In this document: one piece after another, positions 24,211 to 35,701 of the stretch
Layout of the letters: every line of letters begins with the position of its first letter
Position numbering within the stretch: the stretch's first letter is position 1
Assembly (NCBI GenBank): GCA_020064725.1
Contig: JAGTWJ010000017.1
Coordinates: 2,356,001-2,420,000 of the forward strand
DNA length: 64,000 nucleotides
Origin: Drechslerella dactyloides
Taxonomy: Eukaryota > Ascomycota > Orbiliomycetes > Orbiliales > Orbiliaceae
Direction of reading: 5' to 3'
Program-made: the position numbers and the translations under genes
The notes under the pieces: generated by a model
The model's database searches: none
Told to the model about the DNA's origin: nothing
Seen by the model: the letters and a program-made list of their open reading frames with translations, nothing else

Positions 24211-27200
24211 TCAGGCCACCGCGATCCATTGCATCACAATCTTGCACTCCGTCAGCACCGTCGACCGATACGTCCAGCTAAACCCATCCCGCGTCGTCTT
24301 CCACACGTCCATCTCCACCCCGGCCTTTGTCTCCACTCTAACTTCCCCCGCCCCCGCATTCCCCACATGCTGCGGTACCTGCTTCTCTTGTCTCTGCTCG
24401 CCCTCCGTCCTTTCCGCTGGAAACAACGTGAACCCATGTAACGCCGCTAGCACCTTTGGCCGCTTCTGAAACACACCCGGCGGGAACGCTACCTTCCCGC
24501 TGTCCCTCCCGGGTCCGCCCCCAAACTCCAAGAACCCGCTGACTATCCCTCCTGCCTCTGGCGAGTACGCCAGCCATGAGAATGACACCCACGTGTTCGG
24601 ATCGGATATCTTTGGGATGAACCGGAACCCTGTGGTTGTGACAGCACGAACCTCAAGGTCGACAATGGGGTTCTGTGTACGGTTGACGTCGACGCCCGTT
24701 AACCAGATGACTATTTCCGGGGCTCTCCGGAATGTGCGTGAGAACTTTATGGCCCATTCGCGTACACCGCGGCCTTCAACGGTCCCGGTTAGGAAATTTG
24801 TGTCCGTTCGCGAGACGGCAAGGACGTCGAACGTGCCACTGCATGCACAATCGAAATCTTAGCAAACAGCATCTGCAAATGGGGGTGAATTGAACGCTGC
24901 TCTCACCTCATTATCCGCCGGCTTGACCAGTCGTGGAAACAGCAGTCGAATCCGCTCGCCGTCTCATTGGTACTATACATCCGAAATCGTAGACTCGGGT
25001 CTGTAAACGCCTCCGATATGGCACTCAGCTGCCGTATTCCCGTGAATACACGCGGTTGCAGCCCATCCGGTGTGTCCGTGCGAATTCTTCTCGCAGAATG
25101 CCCACAGTCCTGGTTCCCATCCTATTTCAAACACAACAAAGGGTAAGCATGCGTAAATCATCTTATTGGGTCCTGAATGGGGACCGGTCCACCGTGATAC
25201 ATACTCCTAGAGAAACACTGCCTGCAAAGTTGTAATGTGTAGCTTTGGATACTCGCAGTATCGGCTTGCCTCTCGACATATTCGCCTTGTGCCCACCGGA
25301 TGAGACGAGATATAGGTCCGATTCGTCGGACTGTATAACGACTGCAGAACGGGCAACAACCTGCTTGACGCCCTTTGGCAGTAATTTCTATCATCAACGC
25401 GATGCCACAGACGTCAACAGGGTGCTTCGGATATCGAATAATCATACGGCTCAAATATGATAGGGACAAAGAAACCAACCGGCAGCCGACTCCGGAACAC
25501 ATCAGGATCTTGAAATGTCGCCGAATACCTCGTCCTAGTCGCATCCTCCGGGTTTAAAGATAAATGCTCCACCTCGGTCACGATATGTTGCATCTGGCAT
25601 GTGGCAGCCTTGATAGCCTGCTCGAGTTCGTCGATTGTCGGCTTGAATTTACTATCATCGTCTACCGAAGACAGCTGTCGTTTGGTGGCCACATTTGTAC
25701 GCCGGGCGTATTCTTTCGACTGAAACTCCTTGTCACCGGTCTGGATGTCCAAAATATCTGCTCAGCAAGTCGTTAGCGTCATTTCAACTCGACTCAACGT
25801 ACAAGGTCGCATCCTCGTTACTTTACCTTCTTCCAATCGCCTCCGCACCTGGTAATCGTTAGCCATGTAATATAATAAGCATGCACAAAAGCTGCCAAGG
25901 AGTCAACTTACACCCCGATAGTCCATGTAGGCATCCAGCAGCTCTTTCGCCCAGCGGCTGGCATGGATGTACGGTGCCAGTGGAATTTGAAGTTCACCGT
26001 CCTTATAAAAGCTTCTCAGGTACGAATAAGGGGTGAGAATACAGCTATAGCAAGAAAGAATTTTAGTGATCCTATGCATTGATAGTAAGTCAACGTATAT
26101 CGAGAGGCCCTACTGGGTTCTGTGAGGCTCGCTGGCAATAAGATCCGGGAAATTTGCAGCCGTGTCCATGAGCGAGTGTATCGGTATCTGCTTTTCGCCT
26201 AAAGCACCATTTCAGCACAGGTCTTTGGTCGTGGGGGATACTGCGGTACGGCTCACTGGATTTTATACGCCCACCACCGGACCATATCGCGGAAACAGCT
26301 ATTTCGACGTGATCGTCAATGTCTCTTTTCTCCCATTCTGTTTTACCCTCGGTATCCAACGTGAAGAGACTTTTCCCAAACGCTGCCTTTACTCTGCGAA
26401 ATTGTTAGTTATGTATGTCGGTATTTCAGACAGAGCTGTACGTGCTCACCCTGTCTCTACGTCCTGTAGCTTGGCTTTATTCAGCACTTTTATACTCAAC
26501 AAAGCATTGAGCTCTCCACCTTCGACGAAACCTGGCACGGGTCATTTAGCATTGAAGGATTCGAACCTCAAAGACTGGACTTTAAACATGTCATACCGGA
26601 TATAAAGGTATCCCCGAAGCAGTTTGTAAACTCGTCTTCAACGACGACCCATTCCGGATTGAACTGCATACCCTCCTTCAGGTCGACCTTCTGGTTGATA
26701 ACCCTGACCCGCATGTAGAAGTTCAGATCCGCCTGTTTGAACTTCTCGACGTCGATAAAGTTGTCTCCAAAGTTGTTGATCCGCCCTTTCTTTATCGCGC
26801 CGGCGCTCGCAATGTTCATATCTTCGGTGATGTCACTACCCACCCGCTGCATCAGTCAAGGCGATCGAAATTTGAAACCCTACATCATGACCAGAAGCTA
26901 GAAGCATACCTTAGATTATTCACAAACCGTGCCACAAACCGGACATCCTATATGATGCAGATATATCAGCATAACTCTACATTGTTCCATAGCTTACTCA
27001 TGATGCCGGGGAGTCTCACCTGCCCTGGCACAAACCCATCGCTAATCGACCCCCAGTCCCCTTTACTAACAGGCTCGCCATGCCGTATCCGCACACTCGC
27101 CAGCGGTGCCACAACATCAGCACTCTCCCGCCCCGACGATCTCCCCGGCGACGTCGAAGCCACACTACTAGAAGGACTGCTCTCCGTCGCTTTATTTTTC

Positions 27201-27616
27201 CGCCCTCGTCTCGCCGATTCCACGGACGAAGGCGACCTCTCAGACGTCGGCGAGTACCTGCTAGTATTGCTCCTCGAACGACAGTGCGAGCCCAGCAGCG
27301 GGCTGGACGAAAGACTCGACGCCGATCCGTGCCGCGGCCGCCAGGACCGCTGCCGCAGCATTGCGATGGACTCGTTGGCTGTCGCACCGGCGCGGCCGGT
27401 GTCCGGTGGGCGCATGGCGGCCGTGATGTCTTGCATTGTTAGACCGCCTTTCTTGAGGACGTCTCCGACTTTTCCTGCATCGATGATGACGGCGTCGTCG
27501 AAGCATATCTGTTGCGTGAAGGAGTTGAATCTAGCATGATGATAGAACGACTATTAGTTATTACTCTATAACACTCACAAGACTTGCTTCCGTCTGGCAA
27601 GACGATGGGAACTCAT
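24211..27616 (-). CDS. MACPF-domain protein with C-terminal H-type-lectin-like repeats
   Basis: Thirteen exons are proposed: 27579-27616, 27020-27530, 26910-26947, 26597-26835, 26450-26531, 26257-26393, 26114-26198, 25912-26044, 25827-25848 (22 nt), about 25480-25757, 25205-25387, 24907-25121 and 24211-24838, for about 862 aa. The exon 10 donor is the uncertain point: GTTGGT keeps frame, while the better consensus GTATGA at 25447 does not. There is no signal peptide. Residues 30-180 are Ser/Arg-rich. Residues about 184-521 look like a membrane-attack-complex/perforin (MACPF) domain of the fungal SpoC1-C1C kind: SDITEDMN, GEFNAL-like GGELNALLSIKV, the hallmark WSGGG at 340-344, FPDLIASEPHRTHCILTPY, and WAKELLDAYMDY. 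Exons 12-13 (about 583-862) hold three copies of an H-type-lectin-like beta unit (P-x-V...GF...W-x-A, for example VSFSWLAYSP and IVMQWIAVA). MACPF proteins oligomerise into membrane pores and H-type lectins bind sugars (GalNAc). A carbohydrate-targeted pore former, or a spore/defence protein, is inferred only. I did not test whether it is active. Confidence 0.75.
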
Positions 27617-30600
27617 GAAGGCGATTGATTACCCCTGCCCTGTGAAATGGAAATTCGGATCAGCTCAGTATACTAAATTGTCGACGCTCTGGATGGATCG
27701 GAATGTGAAAATCAAAGGAACCGGCCTATGCATATAAGAAATGCGAAAAAGTCCAACTTACCAAGCCGCATGGACGAACTATATGGACACAGCTGCAGAG
27801 CCATCGTTACGTGACGTCTGTGCTGCACCTGCAGATAAACCAGAATGCACCCAATACAATCGGCAGCCGTAGTCGAAACCTAAGCAAAAGCGTATACGTA
27901 GTTGTAACCTTCTCTAATTGAAAAGCAGTGGAGCCACAATCAAAAAGCTGTCATCTAAATGAGAAAAGTGGGCACCGACCACCTTTTAGCCTGTTGGGCT
28001 AACCGCAGCTAATGGTTGTATGTATGTCAACGTCCTGCGAGATCCCGCAAAGGCACCCACACCATATTAAGGTCTCTCCGCAACTGCTAGTACCTGTCAA
28101 ACTGCAGGTTGGTTATGCCGGAGAGCGCTGCACTGGTACCCGCGCATGTATTTGCACGAGAAATCCGCAGTACAGCTGTACACTGGCATGTATACACCCC
28201 ATGTACCTCAACATGTTACTCCTGCCGACTAGACTAGTCTCCGGTCCGTGACCCCCAATAATATCCCGTACCATGGCCAGACGACTTCAATCCAACGGAC
28301 CGGGTCGGCCTCGACCCCATCGAGCGCTACTATATTTGCACTTCTCCGCCTGCCCGTGTATATACCAAGTGAAGCTGGCTTCCCTTCCTAAGGAGGACGC
28401 CTAAGAGCGTGTTTGAATGCTTTAACGCCCGCCGACTTGTCTTCTAATTGATCGTAGACACGGGGTGAGCAAGGGTGACAAGAAGGCGCGCTGAAGGACG
28501 GCCTATCATCGATATCAGCATGGAGCTAGCCGGTGCTTGTTGGGATGGGATTTACGACGTAGAAACATCCTCCGGATCAGTTGCTTCATTCATCTCAAGT
28601 GCTAGTGCGAACCGGGGAGATATTATACGAAGTATGTAGCGTTAATAGCCGCTACGTCTGCATACGTATGTGGTTCCTCCACGTCCAGTCGTCACCATCG
28701 CTTTACATTGCTATCTAGAAACTTGCTGCCTTTGGCGTTAAAAATGAATACATCTTTGGTAATGTGTACGTGCCTAATCTCGAAAATCTAGATTAATCCA
28801 CGCCAGAAGAAAATGCGGATATCTCAGGCTTCTGCCCGAATTTAGCGGTGTTGGATATCGTAATTTGGGAAGGTCACGGCGCTACTGGCACAGCACGCAC
28901 GCTTGATTGGCTATGTCGAACATGGATGGCCACAAATAGATGCAAGCTCGAAAAAACGACAGGTGGGGGAATCGTGTCCGCAGGTTTTGAAACCATTGAA
29001 CCACTCTGGCGGATTCAGGCGCGAAATCGATAGCTTGTTGGTTGTTTCTCGGCGTGGTGATTGGGCTGGGATCCCGTCGCTTCCAGACTTGAGATGTCAG
29101 GCGGGCGGAGTGATCTAATCAATACTAGTTTCCTTCGGGCTTCTTTCTTTTTTTGGTAGACCTGTTGCAATTGGCGTTGCTGTCGATATCGGATGGCCAC
29201 TAATGTAATTGTAGGATATGTTAAAAGTTGGCTCCTGTCATGTTATCGCGGAAGCTGGTGTAACTTTGTGATCCTGGAACTTAACGCACCTGGCTAACGA
29301 CAGGGAATAGGTTTTCCAGTGGCGATATTGACGTTGTCAAGATACACATATGTCGCGGCAGAAATCATTTCCAAATTGCAACGACTCAAAATTCAACTAA
29401 CCTACGCATCAAGTGCGTGTATAATTAGCTGCAGGGTTAGTAATAAAGAAACCTAAGTAGCTGCGAAGTAACATATTGCTTGGCAAATACCATACCATTT
29501 GAGTCTTTCATGGCTCCTTCAGCCATCTTCTATCACCATCCAAATCCCTAGTTCTGGGAGTAACCAATAAATAGCCTGCATGCCAGCTCACGAGGTAAAA
29601 TTTGCAAATCAGACAAGCCATGCCTGCAAGTGATATCCCGCATCATAAGACGGATCCTAGCACAATGTTGGATGTTTTGGATTCCGGTCTCAAAATGGAA
29701 GAATGGGGGCTCTTTCAGGTTTAGGCTGCCTGCATGCGCATGCACTTAGCTGTCACAAGCTTACGGCATAGGCGACGCCGCGTATTCACAGGAACTGGAC
29801 GGTGCGGGTCCTCAGCTGGCTGGCTACGAGTCCAGTTTATTGCTTAGAACGAAGACAGCGGTGGCTCGTGATTTTTGTTTTGCAACCAATATTCGTCGCA
29901 TTTCGCGGAAACTCTGGTAATCTTAGGTTTCTGCAATATCAACATGAGTAAATACATGTATACATGCTATCAAATATTATGTTAATTAGTCTTGATATCG
30001 CGGTAAAGGCGCCATACATGCATATACACGCGACATCAAGCCGGATTCCCCCCCTCAATCTCAGTACCAAATTCAAGTATCGTACAACAATTCTCCAGCG
30101 GTGCCATTGTTTGGCGCCTACAATCCTGGCAGGCTGCAATCATACCTCGTATACATTCACACATTTTAGCTTTCCAGCCTAGCGTTCAATTTTTTTTCCC
30201 GGTTCTTGCCATCCGGTGTTTTATTGTTCTCGATGCCCATGCCTGTGCAGCTTGACCGTGTTTGGTCACAATATATTCGAAAACCAACATTACGTTTGAG
30301 CAGCGGCCACTTACAAGGCTTGTGCCTTAGTTCATTGGCGCTCCACCTGGGCAGCGATCTTCGCGATATGCGCTTGTACAAAAACTCCAAGACTTTGCCC
30401 TTCGTCAAGCATTTGTCTACGCTATGATTGATTGAATCCTGTGGTCGGAACAACTTTCCGTCCCAAGTTTAGAACATTGTTTACCTCGAGGACTTCTAAG
30501 TAGTGTCCAATCATAGGTATCATATTCTCCAAGCGTGACCTGAGGCGCTTCTTTTGGATGTCGAGGTTGGGGGTATCCGAATGTCAATTCACATTCTCAG

Positions 30601-31221
30601 CCGGGCCCATAATTAGCGATTGCACAGTCGGCCAGTCGGCCGCGACGCGAATCTTAAGCCATAAATCGGAAACTAAACATAGCACATTGGCGGGCGTAAC
30701 TCAGTTGTCAAATGAGCATTTTCCCGCTAGTGATTCGATCGGAAATAGGAGTGAATAGCTTTCTAGTAGCCATTGAATCTCACTGACTAAAGTATAATAG
30801 TCTGGCTTATGAGGTAACTTGTTAGTGAGGGAATCTAGAAGGACATAAACTGTCCGCGTTACCAATGGCCCGCGGAGGGGGGTTCTATTGGGTATGGATC
30901 TTTTCAAAAGGCTATCCAAATACAGATATGGGTTTGCACCGACAAGGATTTGGTCATCAGAATGGAGATATCACACCCGAGAACATGCGGTTTGAGTGAA
31001 GAACTCAATTTACCCAATGAGGTGTACAAAAACACTATGTAGACATGCATATCACTATGGACTATGGAAGTGATCGAGACAGAGCTGCCGTCTACGTCCC
31101 TGGTACTCAGCAACGTACGTTAGTCCGGGGCTGAAGGAGGACCTGCGACTGGTAAACTCCCCATGCAAAAGCACATACTCAAAGCAATGGAATTTCGTAG
31201 CTATAACACCCAGTATCGATA
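27617..31221. other. Gene-free interval
   Basis: About 3.6 kb with only short unsupported frames. The right end may include decayed coding sequence downstream of the Zn2Cys6 relic. The left end is the promoter of the MACPF gene. Confidence 0.55.
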
Positions 31222-32269
31222 CTAAAACCACCCCGGGTTTAGTTCTAAAAGTCTTCGAACATTTCCCGACACTCTCGTTGTAGATAGCCCATCCAACGGT
31301 GTCTGGCATGGATACCGAGTGTCTTCATCCTCCGAATCCCTCTGGGATGTCGTTGATACATACCTTCCCGGAGACGCAGATTCTTGGAAATTGTTGTCAG
31401 AAAGGCTGGAGACTATGTTGCGAGATCTGGGATATCCCCTTCTTGGTGTCGCTGAAGTGCTAGTGCCGCAGGGACGGGCTACCTTCACCTTGAGCTGACG
31501 ATTTGATCTATTACCCTTACTCCCATCAATTTGTCTCCGGCACTTGTCTAAACTCTGAAGGTTGAGATCAGGGATGATTTGACTTGGGGTGTCTTCTAAT
31601 TCCAGATCTTCAAAATGGGCTGGCGGTAGCTCATATGGATCCTCCGCCTCGCTGTTTTCCACTACTGCCGCTCCCTCCTTTCCATCTTCAGCAGCTGCTC
31701 GGTCCACACATGACCACCAAGAGAGAACATCAGTCATCGATCGCAATGGCCACCTTTCCCACTCGCCTTGTCTCTCTCGCTTTTCCGGGTATGTATCCGG
31801 ACTTGAGTGTCTGCCGCAGATTTTCTCCAGCGCCATCTCTCTTAGCGACGGCTCAGACGCCAGGTGCTTGACTGCATTCTGCGCCCGTAACGTGGAATAG
31901 TCCTCATCCAGGCATTCTTGAGATGTTGGTGATGGCTGCGCATCGGCAAGCGTGAGCTCCAGTATTATTTTGACGGAGAGGCGGAGCGCTGCTTCAGTGT
32001 CTGCGAGTCGCTGCTCGAGGGCAATGAGGTAGCCGGGTGGAAGGCCTCGTGGGTTTGGGCGAACGTATTGACATGCTGATGGTGTTCTTGAACATGTCGA
32101 ACAGAACGGGCTGTGGCATCCGACGATATACATTTAGTAGGTGTTCGAGACAGACATGTCGACGGGCTGAATCGGGCGAGATATATCTCTCACCGGGCAC
32201 CGTTACACTATCCGTAGTAATACTCGTTAGCATGGGATCTTTCACATCCTTGGCCTTGCACAACATATA
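31222..32269 (-). pseudogene. Decayed Zn2Cys6 transcription factor (N-terminal part)
   Basis: The main open part (31222-32110) begins PFCSTCSRTPSACQYV and continues NPRGLPPGYL and LEQRLADTEAAL, which is the second half of a Zn2Cys6 cluster with its linker and dimerisation segment. A good intron (32111-32193, GTGAGA donor, CTACTAA branch, CCACAG acceptor) joins it to a 14-nt block encoding CNGAR (32194-32207), exactly the expected third-cysteine region. Further upstream, CKAKDVK (32240-32260) supplies the second cysteine with the right six-residue spacing, but no GT donor sits at the required point. The intervening 32 bp is also shorter than a normal intron, and the first cysteine is replaced by Tyr (32267-32269, TAT). 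The open frame ends after about 295 codons with no fungal_trans middle domain. I infer a relic. An alternative is a functional gene whose first exon lies elsewhere. Confidence 0.55.
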
Positions 32270-34207
32270 GCCATATAAAAGTCCTCCCCTTTAGCGGTAA
32301 CCCAAAGGTACTATTTTGATACATCCAGTTACTCAAGCTAGATGCGCTTATACATAGGCGCATTAACGCTTGTACGCTCATATTGTGTGTATGCACATGC
32401 GCGGATATGCGATGACAGATTTTAGATAATTTGGACACCATATTCTCAATTAGCATTTAAGTGAAGCTAGGGTAAAAATATATAAGAACATATGCATAAT
32501 TATGATGTCTACTCTCACCTTTCTCTTCTTCCGCTTACAAGGCTCACAAGCCGCGGTTAACCTGGGAGAGCTGCGTTGCCGCATGTCTCGAATTCACTCG
32601 TACGGTTCGGCTTTCTATCTCTGAAAGTATTCGGGGCGATATAGCAGTTGGCAGGAGCCGCGCCGATGAATAATTAAGTCGTAGCGCGGGCCAAATATCG
32701 ACTCGAGCGGTCTCGAACGTTGACGATGGTGCAATGCAACGGGAAAAATGCGGGATAATCTTTATCCGACGAAGTCGATACTTAGCCGAAGCCATGAAGC
32801 AAGCAGTCTAGTCTAGCTCGTGACAACGCGTAGAATAAGATTTCAATATCGCTGTGCAACGGTATGCATATTGATCAAGGAGCTTAAGTAAATTTGCAGT
32901 GATCGAGACACGGTCCGATCAATGACAGCAGGGCAAAACTGAAATAAATGAATATATGCTTATGTTCGCGGTTGAGCTATATATAAAATTGATATCAAAT
33001 CGCCTAAGATTTTGTGCCAATGAATCCGACCTAAATATGTAAGCTCGCGCTTCTTTTTCTGAATTTTTTCTCTCTCTCTAAATCCATCATGTCGAAGGGT
33101 TCGGCCTTACGTTCCAAGTGTTAAGAAAAGCGATTTTAGTATAGCCCTACACAGGGCAAATTTCATATGGCGGCCATCCTGCTAGACAGATAATTTTCCT
33201 TGAGCCCCAAAGCACTCCTCCCGAACGGTGGAGCATAAAAACTATACGAATCTATGTCAATTGAAGACTAGCCTGTTATCTTAGGCTTTCGGTTCTCCTG
33301 GAGGATGAGAGTTTCGAATTCTAGAAACAAAGTTATGAATCAAAAAACCTTCATGTGAATTGTGAATTGTGAATTGACTTTGCTACTACCTAAGGGCAGG
33401 GATGGGAGGAAAAAATAGAAAAGAATGCCCTGCAAGGCCCAATGGTACCTTTCTTCGTCTTCGCCGGCACTTTGTAACTTCCATTATTCTGCATATAATT
33501 AAGCATTTTTAATATACATAAAATCCCGGAAACCGAGAGAATGGATTTTAGATCGCTGATTGTTACAAAGAATTCCCATGGGTTCCTTTTGAATTTGGAT
33601 ACGAATACGAGTTGAATTCTGCTGGACTTTCACCACTTGCTCCAAGGACGACACAACGCCTTCCTTGTGTCGCAGTTGCCGATGAGGTAGTAACAAAAAT
33701 TGCTAGTTTGGAAGGTCGCTAGCTTGTTTTCATGAGAGCCCTGGCTGAATGGAGGCGAAAATGTTGCTGTTTATTGCCCCAAGCTAGGTTATATCAGATC
33801 ATGATAGATGAGTCGGCGGTAAAGTTTCGTGGCTGTCGTTGTTTTTCACTTACAGCGGCTCTCACGAAATCATCAAATTGAATGGCAGTATAATGATATG
33901 TTCAGATATACCAGTTGGAAATGATTGCCTCCCGAGACAGCCCTAGGCTGCTGTATACTAATTTATTTTAAGAGATAACGAAAATAAATATATACTTTGA
34001 ATGATATGTACAGATTATTTTGAGCCCCAAAGTCAGGCAGAAACAACTACCGACTTCGACCAAATGTTGTTGGTTGACGCGGTCTGAATGTTTTTCAAGG
34101 GAAAAGACATGTCTGCAGGTTGAAGTCATCGCTATAGGAGCATCCGCCGTATGTTGACGATGCCATTCTCGCCCAATAACAATTGAAGTAGACATCACGC
34201 AATTGTT
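32270..34207. other. Gene-free interval, AT-rich
   Basis: No supported coding sequence. The interval has AT-rich stretches (32450-33100) and a short CT run near 33065. The right end is the 3' flank of the LysM gene. Confidence 0.55.
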
Positions 34208-34975
34208 TCACACACATCTCAGCGGGAACCGAGAAACCACCTTCCAGATCTTCAATTCGAACGTAACAGGATTCTTAGTCCAGTTTTCGGGGATGGAAAC
34301 GGAAGTTTTGTAACCCTGGCCTTTTTCAAGCCATTTAGAACCTCCCGGAAGAATTTGAGCACATGCTTTCTTTATAGCGTCTTCGAGCTCATGACCTGAG
34401 ATGGTGCTTGGTGGCGTTGGCTGTCCTGATACCGCTCGGACGCACCGGAAAGGCTCTTTTTCTTTTGGTGGGAGTTCCTCTGCAGTAAAAGCCCGTGTTG
34501 GGGGGATACCGACGCAGTAGCCCCATCCTGCCTTAACAACCGGTTTGGCTCTCAAGGCCGGGTTCTATCTCACTGGTTAGTGGTTGCTTTTACCAGTATA
34601 CTGAAGCACAAAGTCATGGAAGCATTACCATGTCAAAGAGGACGCTTTCCAAGAGATCAAACTTCTTTTCGATAGTGGCGGGAGTATCCTCTACGAGCAG
34701 TGAGCAGACTTTCTTTCACCAAGTTTATATATTTCGACAAATCTGGGTGAAAGCATACCGGCCGTAGCAATGTACCAAGAGTTGCAACTCTTTGCTTCAT
34801 CCAATTCAGTCTTTTTCTGGCTTTGTTGAGGCTGTGACGTAACAAAGTTGTTAGAAGTCGATACAATGACCATCGATTGGAGAAGAATGCAAAGGCACGT
34901 ACTGCCTATTTCCCTCTGTTGGGCGAAGACGGAGGCGGCCAAGGCCGCAACTACCGTAGTCGTTGAGAACTTCAT
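34208..34975 (-). CDS. Secreted LysM-domain protein
   Basis: Exons 34759-34975, 34629-34690 and 34208-34564 give 211 aa. Residues 1-18 are a clear signal peptide (MKFSTTTVVAALAASVFA). A LysM-type module runs from C64 to C110: SCNSWYIAT, then DTPATIEKKF, FDMNPAL, and GWGYCVG, with exons joined in phase through GTATGC/CGTAG and GTAATG/GATAG introns. LysM domains bind chitin or related N-acetylglucosamine polymers. Secreted fungal LysM proteins can shield hyphae or mask chitin from hosts or competitors. The tail (about 120-211) has no domain I know, with AIKKACAQILPGG and YKTSVSIPENW visible. Oddity: the first exon contains a well-formed 71-bp intron-like segment (34832-34902, GTACGT, CTAAC, CACAG) whose removal would break the frame, so I kept it as coding. 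The residue at the usual GDT position is Glu (E73). Confidence 0.72.
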
Positions 34976-35701
34976 ATCTCCGAAGTAGAGTGTGAAATTT
35001 AGAATAAATTTCTGTTATGTAAATTGATAGAATGAGATACTTAGAGGCCGGTGGGATATGGTGCTCTGGGATATTACTGGTGTATTCGAACTTGGGGTCA
35101 GGACTCACCCACATATATATACACCGGAATAGGCCGAGGTAGCCTCATTATTAAAAAGCTTGTACGGCATGCTAAGCTTTCGGAACTCGGGACGAACAGA
35201 AATGGGTTGATGGCGCGATGTAACTAGGGCCTCACGAACAATGCAGCGTTACCTTCTTGGATAGGAAGATGCATGGAACATTCGAATTGGACGGATTTAT
35301 CTCCAGAATCGCTATCACAAAGGTTGGCAGGGATTATCCGAGGTCCATGAATCAAGAATTCTAAAATTTTGCAGAGGTCTCGAATTTTCCAGGACATGAC
35401 ATGCCATTAGGCACGAATACGATCTGTCTTTTGAGTTAAAACCAGGTTACAAGGAATTAGTTTGACCCATCCTCCATCTTGGTGGGTTCCAGACTGAAGT
35501 TAACACCCTGATGATAGCTACGTACGCTTATTTCCAAGAGGATGTTGCGTTTCCAGTCGACGTTCAAATTTTGTGTTATACGAATTCCATCATCCCTGCA
35601 CATGTCTAGTTTGTCAGCTACGCTCTAAGTAAAGAAGGTCGAAGGGACGAATGCACAAAACGATAACATGCTGTTTATAAACTTATGACACCACCGCACG
35701 G
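34976..35701. promoter_or_regulatory. Divergent promoter region, LysM gene / regulator
   Basis: This 726-bp gap lies between two divergent genes. I searched it for a zinc-cluster exon that could start the downstream regulator and found no CxxC pattern on the plus strand. No other element was recognised. Confidence 0.5.

Noticed and set aside
26550..26600. tRNA-like T-arm (GGTTCGAATCC on the minus strand)
   Set aside because: It lies in a MACPF intron and no matching acceptor stem, D-arm or anticodon arm can be drawn around it; the T-stem itself has a mismatch.
31055..31309. Possible extension exon downstream of the Zn2Cys6 relic
   Set aside because: The frame does not connect by a credible splice and shows no fungal_trans motif.
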